Positions 16,072-23,962 of a DNA stretch of 64,000 nt are shown here, piece by piece. The stretch comes from Aliishimia ponticola (GTDB lineage Bacteria; Pseudomonadota; Alphaproteobacteria; Rhodobacterales; Rhodobacteraceae). The notes beneath the pieces are model-generated. The model was not told the DNA's origin. It was given only the letters and a program-made list of their open reading frames with translations, and did no database searches. The position numbers were made by a program, and so were the translations under genes. The stretch spans positions 682,001 to 746,000 of the forward strand of contig NZ_SRKY01000001.1 in assembly GCF_004803475.1 (NCBI RefSeq), read 5' to 3'. Numbering within the stretch: position 1 is the first letter of the stretch; every line of letters begins with the position of its first letter.

Positions 16072-17229
16072 CTAGCGTCGAACGAAGCTTCCATTACGAT
16101 CGACCCCGATAGTAAGCCAGCTTTGCCGGTCGCTCTTCTCTATCCGGGTCGAAAGGAAGTGCGACAGGGTTCCAATCACTGCAGCGCCACCCCCAAGGTA
16201 TCCTGAGCCAATCAAAAAATCCGCAATGCTTGTGGGAATGGCAACATAAGTTGTTAGACCGGCAACTCTTGAAGCCCACGACTTACCTGCAAACCGAGAC
16301 ACGTCTCGTTCAATTCTTGCTCTCACATCCTCAAGATCTTTCAGTTTGCCTGCAAGCATTAGTTCATTCCAATCTCGGACACTCTCTCTCAAACTAACCA
16401 TCGCTTCATCATCAGCAATGCGGCTCGCCTCTTGCAGGCTTTTTGGAGAAGGTAGCCATTCTAGGGAATCAATTGTGGTACGAAGAATTGACATCGGCCC
16501 TCGAGCAACATCTTTTGACAACCAACTTGGAGCAATCTGTGTCTTCGAAAGCATTGGTATCTCGTGATGAATCGCACGTTCAATAGCTCGAAGAGTGAGC
16601 TGAGCGGTCATGGAAACCTTGCCGGTATTGAGTAAATAGTAATCCTCCTCAATGTCATGGCCATTACGTCCTCCCGGAAAGTCGTACTCAAGCGCCTTCT
16701 GCACGTTGCCTCTAGTTATTGAGTAAGGCTCCCTTCCATCCCAAGGCTGGATCTCCTTGACACCAGAATACCGAATTGTTCTGACGATTTCATCTGTGAG
16801 TGGCAGAAATTCCGAGACTGGAGTCTTCGCAGCATTTAATAGAGATGCCCTTACCAAAAACGACACGCCCTCCCGAGTGTTTGGATGCCAAAACGGGTTT
16901 ATTAGGTCGGGAGGAGCAAATTGCTCAAAAAATTCGCTGCGGGAAGTGAGACAGCCCAACGACATTAGTTTAGTATCAATGATCTGCGACCCGGCACTAC
17001 TGTCAAGTTTTCCAAATAGCAGGTAGGCCGCGATTATTTCATCGCGCACTTTGTAAGGAATTGGAAATGAGTACTTTGATCGTCCGGGTAACTCAGTGCC
17101 ATACCTCTTCCATTCAGAACCTTTAATGATATCATTTATATGCATTAAGTGGGCCGCAACTGCCTCGTACGGCCCCAGAACCACGCCCGGATTCTCTTCG
17201 ATTGGCTTAGATAGTGGATTTCGAATCAT
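16072..17229 (-). CDS. Island cargo protein of unknown function with C-terminal membrane segment
   Basis: This protein has 385 residues from the ATG at 17229; the frame is open to 17355 but neither start has a clear ribosome-binding site. The bulk is soluble and mixed helix/strand with no recognised motif. Near the C-terminus (about residues 325-365) a hydrophobic stretch VAGLTTYVAIPTSIADFLIG followed by GGGAAVIGTLSHFL suggests a hairpin membrane anchor. A preceding helix rich in Arg and Asp (LKDLEDVRARIERDVSRF) could be a coiled coil. Its DNA is clearly richer in A+T than the phage-type genes on both sides, as for the methyltransferase block, so it is probably a cargo gene. A defence role would be a guess. 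Confidence 0.65.
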   Translation of the reverse strand: MIRNPLSKPIEENPGVVLGPYEAVAAHLMHINDIIKGSEWKRYGTELPGRSKYSFPIPYKVRDEIIAAYLLFGKLDSSAGSQIIDTKLMSLGCLTSRSEFFEQFAPPDLINPFWHPNTREGVSFLVRASLLNAAKTPVSEFLPLTDEIVRTIRYSGVKEIQPWDGREPYSITRGNVQKALEYDFPGGRNGHDIEEDYYLLNTGKVSMTAQLTLRAIERAIHHEIPMLSKTQIAPSWLSKDVARGPMSILRTTIDSLEWLPSPKSLQEASRIADDEAMVSLRESVRDWNELMLAGKLKDLEDVRARIERDVSRFAGKSWASRVAGLTTYVAIPTSIADFLIGSGYLGGGAAVIGTLSHFLSTRIEKSDRQSWLTIGVDRNGSFVRR

Positions 17230-17364
17230 AGAAGCAGATTGGTTGCCAGATTGTCGATTCTCAAGAGACAAACTAAGGCTGACGAAAATCTCGTCAGCAC
17301 GCGAAAAGCGGACTTTGGACCAAAGGCGGCTTGGTCCCGCACACCAAACATTCATACCGATTAT

Positions 17365-17739
17365 CTACGCAGCACGCGACCAAGGTGTGCGGAGGTGTCG
17401 GTATCTTGCGCGGACACGCTCGACAGCAGCCGTGTGGGTGGCGAGTACGGCAGCGTTGGCGGAGGCGTTTGGGTCTGGGAGCGCACCGCCTAACATCATG
17501 CGCCGGACACGTGCGGCCAGCACATTACCATCCCAGCCAATCAAGGAGCATAGATGATTGCGATGCTGAGCCCACTTACCGAAGTCGTCCGTTAGGAACG
17601 CAATTGCTTGGTCCTGATCGGCCTGGGTCGTGAGCGAGGCTGTCGTGTCGTTAACCCGTGCGAACAGATCACGGTAGGCCTGCATTATGATTGCCGTGAC
17701 AAGCGCCGCTTCGGGCGTTTGGTATGTGTTGCTGATCAT
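17365..17739 (-). CDS. Small phage-type protein, unknown function
   Basis: This 124-residue protein starts at ATG 17739, which overlaps the stop of the next gene upstream (ATGA), so the two are coupled. It is rich in Ala and Thr and mostly helical (PEAALVTAIIMQAYRDLF, DDFGKWAQHRNHLCSLIGWD). The ending VERVRARYRHLRTPWSRAA resembles small phage proteins that influence replication or structure. No family is recognised. It belongs to a three-gene minus-strand cluster of tightly spaced small genes (17365-18311). Confidence 0.6.
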   Translation of the reverse strand: MISNTYQTPEAALVTAIIMQAYRDLFARVNDTTASLTTQADQDQAIAFLTDDFGKWAQHRNHLCSLIGWDGNVLAARVRRMMLGGALPDPNASANAAVLATHTAAVERVRARYRHLRTPWSRAA

Positions 17740-18008
17740 GCCGCCCGCAACTGGTCTGCAATCGACGTGAGCCAGCGCCACGGCAGGTCGATCTGGCCGT
17801 TGTGGGTCGCAAGGCGAACGCCTGTGTCCGTGGGATAAGCTGTATAGGCGGGCATGTTATCGATGGGTTCAGCAGACGGGTCAGTCGCGAAGGCGTGCAG
17901 TTGATCGCCTAGATTGGCCGCGCCCGTGATCTTGATGTTAGCCATGTTGTTGATCGTTGTGACTGAAATCGTTGCCGTGCTGTTGTTTAGGGAGGCCCTA
18001 TAGATCAT
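17736..18008 (-). CDS. Small phage-type protein, unknown function
   Basis: The gene encodes 90 residues from ATG 18008 with a good ribosome-binding site (AAAGGAAAG). The N-terminal half (MIYRASLNNSTATISVTTI) is strand-rich. The C-terminal half contains DLPWRWLTSIADQLRAA. The start follows the preceding gene's TGA without a gap. No recognised domain. Confidence 0.6.
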   Translation of the reverse strand: MIYRASLNNSTATISVTTINNMANIKITGAANLGDQLHAFATDPSAEPIDNMPAYTAYPTDTGVRLATHNGQIDLPWRWLTSIADQLRAA

Positions 18009-18311
18009 TCACTTTCCTTTCGGTTTGATCGCACCCCGCGCTGAAAGAACGGTCGGGACGTCGCGGGGCGCGATGATAGTCTGTCCCTCACAGCGATGAA
18101 TATCATCCAGCAAAGGGGCGTTGGTCTGGGGAATGAGGTGGCGCCCGGGGATTATCAGGTGGCGCGAACCCTCGACGTCGGCGCGCACGTCAACGAGGCG
18201 CACATGGGCGGTGTGTTGCTTCGGGCATACCGTTTCAGAATTGACCAAGATGACCGCGTCCACCGCAGCAGATTGCGTCTTTGACACACACACGACGGAT
18301 GCACCGCTCAA
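18009..18311 (-). CDS. Small phage-type protein, unknown function
   Basis: A 100-residue frame begins at TTG 18311 or at an internal GTG, and its stop abuts the next gene's ATG (TGAATG). Features include VCPKQHTAHVRLVDVRADVE and a basic tail IKPKGK. It contains a few Cys and His residues but no clear zinc motif. The exact start is uncertain and it may be shorter. It would be the first gene of the small-gene cluster. Confidence 0.45.
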   Translation of the reverse strand: MSGASVVCVSKTQSAAVDAVILVNSETVCPKQHTAHVRLVDVRADVEGSRHLIIPGRHLIPQTNAPLLDDIHRCEGQTIIAPRDVPTVLSARGAIKPKGK

Positions 18312-18883
18312 AATATGCAGGGTTGGCGATATTGTGCGTTATTCTAGTGATCTTGTTGGTTGGTTATCCGCCCGCGTTGCAAGAGACGTTGCAAAAGCCA
18401 TCAAACTATTGATTAACTATTTAGAATATCAGCAGCAAAAGCGCTGTGTTGCTTGATTAGGAATCAATTGGCCTCGGTTTTCGCCCAGTTGCGACTTAGT
18501 CGTATCTAGTGGTCGGAAATCTCTAGGGCGGATTGGTTGGTGACAGGACACGGCCCTGCCCTGCACGCTTTTTGTCGTACGTAAACGCGTGTGCATAAAA
18601 AAATGTTGATGACATCTCCCAGAGCGTTGTTTCGAATTCTCATCATCATTTTTTTATGCACACGCGCACGCGCGCAACTTATCGCACGCAGCAGATTCAC
18701 TGCTAAAGGCACTTCGCATTCGGAAGTGGTGTTCCCACCTGATTTCTCGGTCGTGCATGGACTGGCAAGCGTTGTATGTATTGGGCGCAACTACCAACGG
18801 GCCGAGTACAGCAGATGGCAACGTGCCGTCATAAGGCAAGTGTCATTGCGAGACCGACACGTTTAGCAAAGAGGAACCCGAAC
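18312..18883. other. Gene-poor regulatory stretch in the island
   Basis: About 570 bases with no convincing gene. It holds two copies of the island 10-mer in inverted orientation (18387-18396 exact, 18375-18384 with one mismatch), 12 bases apart. It also holds a long inverted repeat at 18586-18666. It separates the minus-strand small-gene cluster from the plus-strand 47-residue gene, so it probably contains the promoters for both and could act as a control region or origin. Confidence 0.5.
18586..18666. repeat. Long inverted repeat: two 27-base arms around a 27-base loop
   Basis: The left arm 18586-18612 and right arm 18640-18666 are complementary at 26 of 27 positions. Each contains a run of seven A or T next to the GTGTGCAT/ATGCACAC segment. 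The structure can form a stable hairpin on either strand or a cruciform. It is too symmetric and too long to be a simple terminator. Confidence 0.9.
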
Positions 18884-19027
18884 ATGGCTGAACAACATGC
18901 ACGACGCTTACATTCACTTGGCGTTGATCTTGAAACCATCCGCCGCTGGCTAATCCCTTGCTCAACACGAAAAGAGCGCGACGAAATAATCGCCGCGCTC
19001 CCATCGCCTAACCCAATCGCGGCCTAG
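18884..19027 (+). CDS. Small plus-strand island protein, unknown function
   Basis: The gene encodes 47 residues from ATG 18884 with GAGGA eight bases upstream. The sequence RLHSLGVDLETIRRWLIPCS looks like a short helix-turn-helix-type or adaptor fold. Its stop at 19027 overlaps the 3' end of the converging 405-residue gene by four bases. It is the only rightward gene in the island. Confidence 0.5.
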   Translation: MAEQHARRLHSLGVDLETIRRWLIPCSTRKERDEIIAALPSPNPIAA

Positions 19028-20241
19028 GAGTTTAGGGTTTCAATTTCGCGATAGAATGAGGTCAGTTCGGCCAAAAGCGAGGCTGCATCACCGCTCGCAT
19101 TGCCTGACCGCTCGATCTTACCTTTGATGTCGCGAATCTTGGCCTCAACTTCCTGTCTTTCGCGCGTATAGGCGTTGACAGGCGTTTCACCCGTTTCATG
19201 TAAGTGCTTCATGAAATAGAATGTCCCGGGGTCCCAGCCCTGTTTTTGACGTTCATTCGCTGGTAGCCATGTCTCGCCATCTGGCGACACTTCGACAATT
19301 TCCAAAACTAACTCCAAACGGCGCTCTTGTTCGTTCCAGACGTGCCGATGCTTTGACCGATACCATAGCCCGTATAGGCATTCGTTCAGGTCTTTGGGAC
19401 ATTCCTCGTTGCGCCTGTCTCCCCATTTACTATCCACATACCAAGGCTGCTGATCGAACGGCGGCGGACCTTTTGGTATGGCATCGGGATAACCTTGGGC
19501 ATGCATTTCGTCGAACTTCTCACCGTACTCCCGTCTGAGAAAATCACTATGGACACTCTCAATTGGCACCAATGGGTCTACCGGGTCGGATAAGTCGATA
19601 AGGCGAGTGTGGTGCCTAAATGCTTTGTCGTGCAAATCGACAAAGAGGCATCGCGCGTTGTCAACGTCCAAACCTTCTTCGATCACCTTGGTATAGAAGT
19701 ACGATACCAGCCCATGCGCATGTCGCTCACGGTAGGAAGCCTCACACAATTCACGGCCCAGTGATGCATACTCGGCGCGTTCACAAGCATACATGACTTT
19801 CGACCACCACTGATCGACAGCATCCTTGACCTCAGCAACTTTGTCGCTCGCCATAGGACGACCAGAAAACCAAGCATTGAAGGTTGATTGCGACGCTGAG
19901 AAGCACAACACGTCGCGCCACCAAGTCGCGCCGCCAATTTGCTTCATCCATAAGTGTAAATCGACTTTCGGCGGCCCCGCATCAGGCAGATACTTGCGGG
20001 GGTGCGCCGTCTGATCCGTCATAAGGCTATCAATGGAAGCGACGATGCCCTCCCAAACTTCCTTACCATTCAGCGCACGATTCCAAGTGCTGTAGTCTTT
20101 GGCTTCATCAAAGGGGTCATCTTCAAAATCCCGATTGCAAATCTCAACAATTCGCTGCTTTGTGACATTAAAGCGCAATAGCGCCTCGGTGTCGTTTGTG
20201 TGCATCCTTGCGGTGATGCGCTCCTTGCCCAAACGTGCCAT
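19024..20241 (-). CDS. Island protein of unknown function (405 residues)
   Basis: Translation starts at ATG 20241, which overlaps the TAA stop of the AlpA-type gene (TAATG), so the two are coupled. The protein is soluble and rich in Trp, Asp and His (DLHLWMKQIGGATWWRDVL, DQWWSKVMYACERAEY, DDPFDEAKDYSTWNRAL). A C-terminal helical region (QEVEAKIRDIKGKIERSG) follows. No nuclease, helicase or primase motif is visible. Its position behind an AlpA-type regulator is where satellites and integrative islands often carry replication or regulatory genes, but nothing in the sequence proves that. Confidence 0.7.
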   Translation of the reverse strand: MARLGKERITARMHTNDTEALLRFNVTKQRIVEICNRDFEDDPFDEAKDYSTWNRALNGKEVWEGIVASIDSLMTDQTAHPRKYLPDAGPPKVDLHLWMKQIGGATWWRDVLCFSASQSTFNAWFSGRPMASDKVAEVKDAVDQWWSKVMYACERAEYASLGRELCEASYRERHAHGLVSYFYTKVIEEGLDVDNARCLFVDLHDKAFRHHTRLIDLSDPVDPLVPIESVHSDFLRREYGEKFDEMHAQGYPDAIPKGPPPFDQQPWYVDSKWGDRRNEECPKDLNECLYGLWYRSKHRHVWNEQERRLELVLEIVEVSPDGETWLPANERQKQGWDPGTFYFMKHLHETGETPVNAYTRERQEVEAKIRDIKGKIERSGNASGDAASLLAELTSFYREIETLNS

Positions 20242-20486
20242 TAGCAACACCCCACTTGTTTTTTCTTCGCCCACGCCATGACCTGATGCAAGTCGTAGCG
20301 AACAGTTCGCTGGCTGAAGTAAATCGCTGGGGGTGCGTCACCGCGTTCTTTCATCTCATAAAGAAGCCGCTCCGAAATCTGCATGAAGTCGCAAACTTGG
20401 GACGGCGTCATTAGGCGAGGATTGTTCAAGCGGGTTTCGAGTTCTTCAACGCGTGACTCGAGTACGCACAGGTTTTCTGTGAACAT
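20241..20486 (-). CDS. AlpA/MerR-type helix-turn-helix protein (putative excisionase or regulator)
   Basis: This 81-residue protein begins with a short coiled-coil helix (ESRVEELETRLNN). A winged HTH follows: MTPSQVCDFMQISERLLYEM, then APPAIYFSQRTVRYDLHQVMAWAKK. The pattern xPxxVxxxxxxSxxxLYxMxxRGDxPPxxxxxxRxxRxxxxxVxxWxxxK is that of AlpA/excisionase-like proteins, which direct excision of tRNA-integrated islands or activate the integrase. The gene lies between the integrase and the 405-residue unknown gene on the same strand. Confidence 0.8.
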   Translation of the reverse strand: MFTENLCVLESRVEELETRLNNPRLMTPSQVCDFMQISERLLYEMKERGDAPPAIYFSQRTVRYDLHQVMAWAKKKQVGCC

Positions 20487-20682
20487 AGCAATGGTGCCCT
20501 TTATATCATGTCCAAATTGACAGACAGGTTTCCGTTGCTACCGGTGGCGCTTTTCCCTTCAACTCAGGACGTAGGCCACAAACGCGACCCCGAGTATATG
20601 CTGGTGCCCGCCAACAATGACGCGCGGCGTCTCACGACGATGCATTCGCACATCGAAAATATGGTGCACCATCAACGCTGCT

Positions 20683-21837
20683 TCAAGTCTGGAAACTAGG
20701 TCTTACGCCAATTCGCTCGAAATACACTGTTTCTATATCGTCCACAGCGCGACGATTACCCATACGCTTGAGGTATTTCATTAGCATGTCACTGCCCTCG
20801 CCTGCTTTTTTGTCTCCACGCAGAAAATGAGCGACGTAGCCCGGCAAAAATGCCTCGGCTGACGCCTGCATAAAGTGACGCCGCCCATCATGAGGCAGGA
20901 AAACGCGGACAACTTCATCGTTTATGGTGGCGAACGTTCCTTTGGGGTCGGTAATATATCCAGTCGCAGACGACGCCGGGAACACCCAATCGCTGCCTGA
21001 CTGCCGGACGGACAACAGCAAGTCGATTACCGTGTCCATCACCGGCAATGTCCGCGCGAGTTTGTTTTTCATCTTGGTCAAGTGGATGGTCTTGTTCTGC
21101 AAATCGACCTGATCCCAAGACAAAGAGCAAACATTCTCAGACCGGATACCCGTCAGGAACATGATGGCGACGGCAGTCCCGACGATAACGTTCTTCTCGC
21201 GCCGCGCCATGATCGCCTCCCAGATCACAGACCAGTCGTCTGCGTCGAGATCGTGTGCGCGGGCGACCCCCGTCCATTGCGCTTCGGTCTCATCGCTCCG
21301 GGCCACACGCGTTCTCTTTTGACCGACCGGATTTACGACAGGCGCGAAGTTGAACGCGTTGCCAATACCGATACGCACGGCTCTCGCTGTCGCCTTCTTA
21401 CCATCAGCCATCAGGCGGTTTAGCACGGCCTGCACGTTGGCGGAGGTCACGTCAGCGACATTGCTATCCATGATCTCTGGAGCATGCATCTCGAGCTGAC
21501 GCGTCATGCGCGCTCGGTGCGCTTCGGACATACCGCCCTGCGCCTGTGACGTATCGCACCAGAATCGCCAGCCATCGCGCACCGTCTGAATGTCGCTCTT
21601 GGCAACACCTGTCTTGGTGTCGCCCTGTTTAAACGCCGTGAGGGCATCCATTGCCGGGAACCCGCCGATCTTGATGGACTTCGTTTTCCCATCGACCTTG
21701 CGCTTGATGTACCACGTGCTCTTGGTCTTGCCGACATTCAGATAAAGGCCCGGAAAGCGGTCGCCATCGTGGCGATACATGCCCGTAGAGGTTTTCAACA
21801 GGCGCGCGGGCTTGGTGAAGTCGATTGCGGTGGTCAT
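20683..21837 (-). CDS. Tyrosine-type integrase of the island
   Basis: This 384-residue site-specific recombinase has an N-terminal arm-binding region (GLYLNVGKTKSTWYIKRKVDG, about residues 30-60), a core-binding region (80-180) and a catalytic domain. Catalytic residues visible: Arg232 in TGIRSENVCSLSWDQVD, His316 and Arg319 in PHDGRRHF, His337 in VAHFLRGDK, and the nucleophile candidate Tyr355 in MLMKYLKRM. The start at 21837 lies 160 bases from attR, the usual arrangement for integrases that use a tRNA 3' end. It should cut within the 52-bp repeat. Confidence 0.95.
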   Translation of the reverse strand: MTTAIDFTKPARLLKTSTGMYRHDGDRFPGLYLNVGKTKSTWYIKRKVDGKTKSIKIGGFPAMDALTAFKQGDTKTGVAKSDIQTVRDGWRFWCDTSQAQGGMSEAHRARMTRQLEMHAPEIMDSNVADVTSANVQAVLNRLMADGKKATARAVRIGIGNAFNFAPVVNPVGQKRTRVARSDETEAQWTGVARAHDLDADDWSVIWEAIMARREKNVIVGTAVAIMFLTGIRSENVCSLSWDQVDLQNKTIHLTKMKNKLARTLPVMDTVIDLLLSVRQSGSDWVFPASSATGYITDPKGTFATINDEVVRVFLPHDGRRHFMQASAEAFLPGYVAHFLRGDKKAGEGSDMLMKYLKRMGNRRAVDDIETVYFERIGVRPSFQT

Positions 21838-21851
21838 CTGTCATGCTCCGA

Positions 21852-21930
21852 TTTTGCAACGTTTTGCAACGCATGACGTCATTAAGGTGCATTCAGGCGC
21901 ACTGTCAACCGATTGATTATCGTTGCAAAA
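21852..21930. repeat. TTTTGCAACG copies near attR (candidate integrase arm sites)
   Basis: Two direct copies are contiguous at 21852-21861 and 21862-21871, with an inverted copy at 21921-21930. They lie between the integrase start and attR, mirroring the tandem pair near attL. The pair overlaps the likely integrase promoter, so binding could also autoregulate the gene. Confidence 0.6.
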
Positions 21931-21997
21931 CCGGTCCAAACTATTGTTTTCACTGATTAACTGCACCAACATGCACCAAGTGCATAAATATCGTCGC

Positions 21998-22049
21998 TTG
22001 ACTGTTAATCAATTGGTCGTAGGTTCGATCCCTACCGCCGGAGCCAAAA
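21998..22049 (+). repeat. attR: 52-bp direct repeat at right island end
   Basis: This is an exact copy of the 3' part of tRNA-Asn (anticodon stem through CCA). It lacks the 5' half and an upstream promoter, so it is not a functional tRNA gene but the right attachment site. Confidence 0.95.
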
Positions 22050-22215
22050 ATCTCTCAGCGCGCAGATAATCACTCCATCTTTTCGGTGGTTTCCGCTCGA
22101 TGTTGACGCACTGTCGCTGCTTTTTCGTTTCGCTTCTTCAAATGTTGGCCATCGCGCATTGTGCGGTGTCATTCCTGTCCGCGCTTAACTATTCTGCGCA
22201 GTGAGAGGAGGCCAC

Positions 22216-22596
22216 ATGACCAATCGATTTGACGAAGGGATGCGCACGCGGCGCGCGGTTCTGGGCGATGCGCATGTTGATGCCGCTGAGGCGGCCAAGA
22301 CGGATTTTGACGCGCCCTTCCAGACACTTATCACCGAAGGCGCTTGGGGCACCTTGTGGTCCGACGACACGATCAGCCGCCGCGAAAGGTCGATGCTAAC
22401 ACTCGCCCTGCTGGCCGCGACCGGCAATTTCGAAGAGATTCCGATGCATGTGCGCGCCACCGCGCATACCGGTGCCAGCCCCGAGGACATCATGCAGGCG
22501 TTCATGCATGTGGCGATCTATGCGGGCGTGCCGAAGGCGAACCATGCGATCAAACTGGCCAAGGCCACGCTGGCGCAGATGGAGGAGGGCCAATGA
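22216..22596 (+). CDS. pcaC: 4-carboxymuconolactone decarboxylase
   Basis: This 126-residue AhpD-like all-helical enzyme decarboxylates 4-carboxymuconolactone to beta-ketoadipate enol-lactone in protocatechuate breakdown. The family signature region is present: [20 protein letters not shown], the [20 protein letters not shown] loop with a conserved His, and [16 protein letters not shown]. The ATG at 22216 has a strong GAGAGGAGG ribosome-binding site. Its stop overlaps pcaH (ATGA). It is the first gene after the island, 166 bases from attR. The pcaQ regulator and pcaD that often precede pcaC are not here. Confidence 0.96.
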   Translation: MTNRFDEGMRTRRAVLGDAHVDAAEAAKTDFDAPFQTLITEGAWGTLWSDDTISRRERSMLTLALLAATGNFEEIPMHVRATAHTGASPEDIMQAFMHVAIYAGVPKANHAIKLAKATLAQMEEGQ

Positions 22597-23324
22597 CAAA
22601 ACCGCCCGCCGAGTTCTACCAATGGGACCGCGACCGCCACCCGCCCGGCTATACGCCCAATTACAAGACGAGCGTCGCGCGCTCCGCCCAATATGCGCTG
22701 ATTTCGCTTGAAAATACTGTCAGTGAGGTCACCGGACCGCGCTTTGGGCACGGTGATATCGACCCGATGGACCGGGATCTTCTCCACAATTATGCCGCCG
22801 ATGGGCAAAGCGCGATGGGCGAGCGGATCATCCTGCATGGACGGGTGCTGGACGAAAACGCGCGGCCGATCCCCAACACGCTGGTAGAGATCTGGCAGGC
22901 CAATGCCGGGGGGCGCTATCGCCACAAGAAAGATGGCTATCTTGCGCCGATTGACCCCAATTTCGGCGGCTGCGGGCGCACGCTCACGGACGAGGATGGC
23001 TATTACTATTTCCGAACAGTGAAACCCGGGGCCTATCCCTGGCGCAACCGTGTGAATGACTGGCGCCCGGCGCATATTCACCTGTCGATCTTCGGCACCG
23101 CCTTTGCGCAGCGGCTGATCACGCAATGCTATTTCGAGGGCGACCCGCTGATCGCGCGCTGTCCCATCGTGCAAAGCATTCCCGACCCGGACGCGATCGA
23201 CCAATTGACCGCCGTGCTGGATATGAATGCGACGATCCCTCTGGACACAATCGCCTATCGCTTCGACATCGTGCTGCGCGGGCGACGCTCGACCCTGTTT
23301 GAAAACCGGTTGGAGGGGAATTGA
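22593..23324 (+). CDS. pcaH: Protocatechuate 3,4-dioxygenase beta subunit
   Basis: This 243-residue catalytic subunit contains the non-haem ferric site that cleaves protocatechuate between C3 and C4. The iron ligands are visible: Tyr109 (GGRYRHK), Tyr148 (PGAYPWRN), His161 and His163 (RPAHIHLS). The N-terminal Pca beta leader ([20 protein letters not shown]) is typical. The start is ATG 22593, overlapping the pcaC stop by four bases. The pcaG start overlaps its stop by one base, so the two subunits should be made in equal amounts. Confidence 0.97.
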   Translation: MTKPPAEFYQWDRDRHPPGYTPNYKTSVARSAQYALISLENTVSEVTGPRFGHGDIDPMDRDLLHNYAADGQSAMGERIILHGRVLDENARPIPNTLVEIWQANAGGRYRHKKDGYLAPIDPNFGGCGRTLTDEDGYYYFRTVKPGAYPWRNRVNDWRPAHIHLSIFGTAFAQRLITQCYFEGDPLIARCPIVQSIPDPDAIDQLTAVLDMNATIPLDTIAYRFDIVLRGRRSTLFENRLEGN

Positions 23325-23944
23325 TGGCGCAAAAGCTGAATTACCTCAAACAGACGCCGTCGCAGACCGCAGGCCCTTACGTGCATATCGGGCTTGCCCC
23401 CGGTGCTGCGGGGTTCGACATCTATGACACCGAACTTGGGCAGGACATTGCGGGGCCGAACGCGGCAGGCACACGTATCCGCGTCGAAGGGCTGGTCATT
23501 GACGGGACGGGAAGTCCGATCAAGGACGTGATGCTGGAGGTTTGGCAAGCGAACGCGCAGGGCATCTATGCGCATCCCGAAAACGCGGGCACGGTCGAAG
23601 ACGGGTTTCGCGGCTGGGGCCGTGTCATCACTGATTTCGACACCGGCGAATGGGGCTTTGACACGGTGAAGCCCGGCCCCGTTCCGGGACGCGGCGGCAC
23701 CCTGCAAGCGCCGCACCTGTCCCTGTGGATCGTGGCGCGCGGTATCAACATGGGCTTGAATACGCGGATTTATTTCGAGGATGAGGCCGAGGCGAATGCC
23801 ACCGACCCGGTGCTGAACACGATCGAATGGGAACGCCGCCGGGCCACGCTGATCGCCACAAGAAGCGAAAGGGACGGCCTGCCCGTCTATCGCTTTGACA
23901 TTCAGCTTCAGGGGCAGGACGAAACCGTGTTTTTCGACATCTGA
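23324..23944 (+). CDS. pcaG: Protocatechuate 3,4-dioxygenase alpha subunit
   Basis: This 206-residue non-catalytic partner of PcaH shares the dioxygenase fold but lacks the iron ligands. TPSQTAGPYVHIGLAPGAAG at the N-terminus and the segment APHLSLWIVARGINMGLNTR correspond to the alpha subunit. The ATG at 23324 has GGAGGGGAA upstream, and its first base is the last of the pcaH stop. The gene converges on the cyclase gene, with 18 bases between stops. Confidence 0.97.
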   Translation: MAQKLNYLKQTPSQTAGPYVHIGLAPGAAGFDIYDTELGQDIAGPNAAGTRIRVEGLVIDGTGSPIKDVMLEVWQANAQGIYAHPENAGTVEDGFRGWGRVITDFDTGEWGFDTVKPGPVPGRGGTLQAPHLSLWIVARGINMGLNTRIYFEDEAEANATDPVLNTIEWERRRATLIATRSERDGLPVYRFDIQLQGQDETVFFDI

Positions 23945-23962
23945 GCGGCCGGCGCCGGCAAG

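Larger units (their letters stand above)
7470..22049. mobile_element. Integrative genomic island in tRNA-Asn, phage-satellite-like, about 14.5 kb
   Basis: The element is delimited by a 52-bp direct repeat of the tRNA-Asn 3' part. It contains a tyrosine integrase whose start faces the right end, an AlpA-type HTH protein, terminase small and large subunit genes, several small phage-type genes, two unidentified larger proteins and a DUF3883/methyltransferase cargo block. No capsid, portal, tail, lysis or replication genes were recognised. Nearly all genes lie on the minus strand. The cargo block at about 7.6-12.5 kb and the gene at 16.1-17.2 kb are visibly richer in A+T than the flanking chromosome. 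Interpretation as a satellite or a decayed prophage is inference. Confidence 0.9.

Noticed and set aside
18121-18456. 111-codon plus-strand frame in the island
   Set aside because: Its first half is antisense to the small gene ending at 18009 and has no start signal; the second half reads into the control region.
18506-18866. Two opposite small open frames rich in LIIIFLCTR-like sequence
   Set aside because: Both run through the 27-bp inverted repeat, whose symmetry creates the apparent hydrophobic peptides on both strands. No ribosome-binding sites.
21998-22049. Second tRNA-Asn gene
   Set aside because: Only the 3' part from the anticodon stem is present; there is no D arm, acceptor 5' strand or promoter. 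It is the attR copy.
7444-22049. CRISPR array or transposon in the island
   Set aside because: No regular spacer-repeat array and no transposase or IS-type terminal inverted repeats were seen; the TTTTGCAACG copies are scattered and too short.
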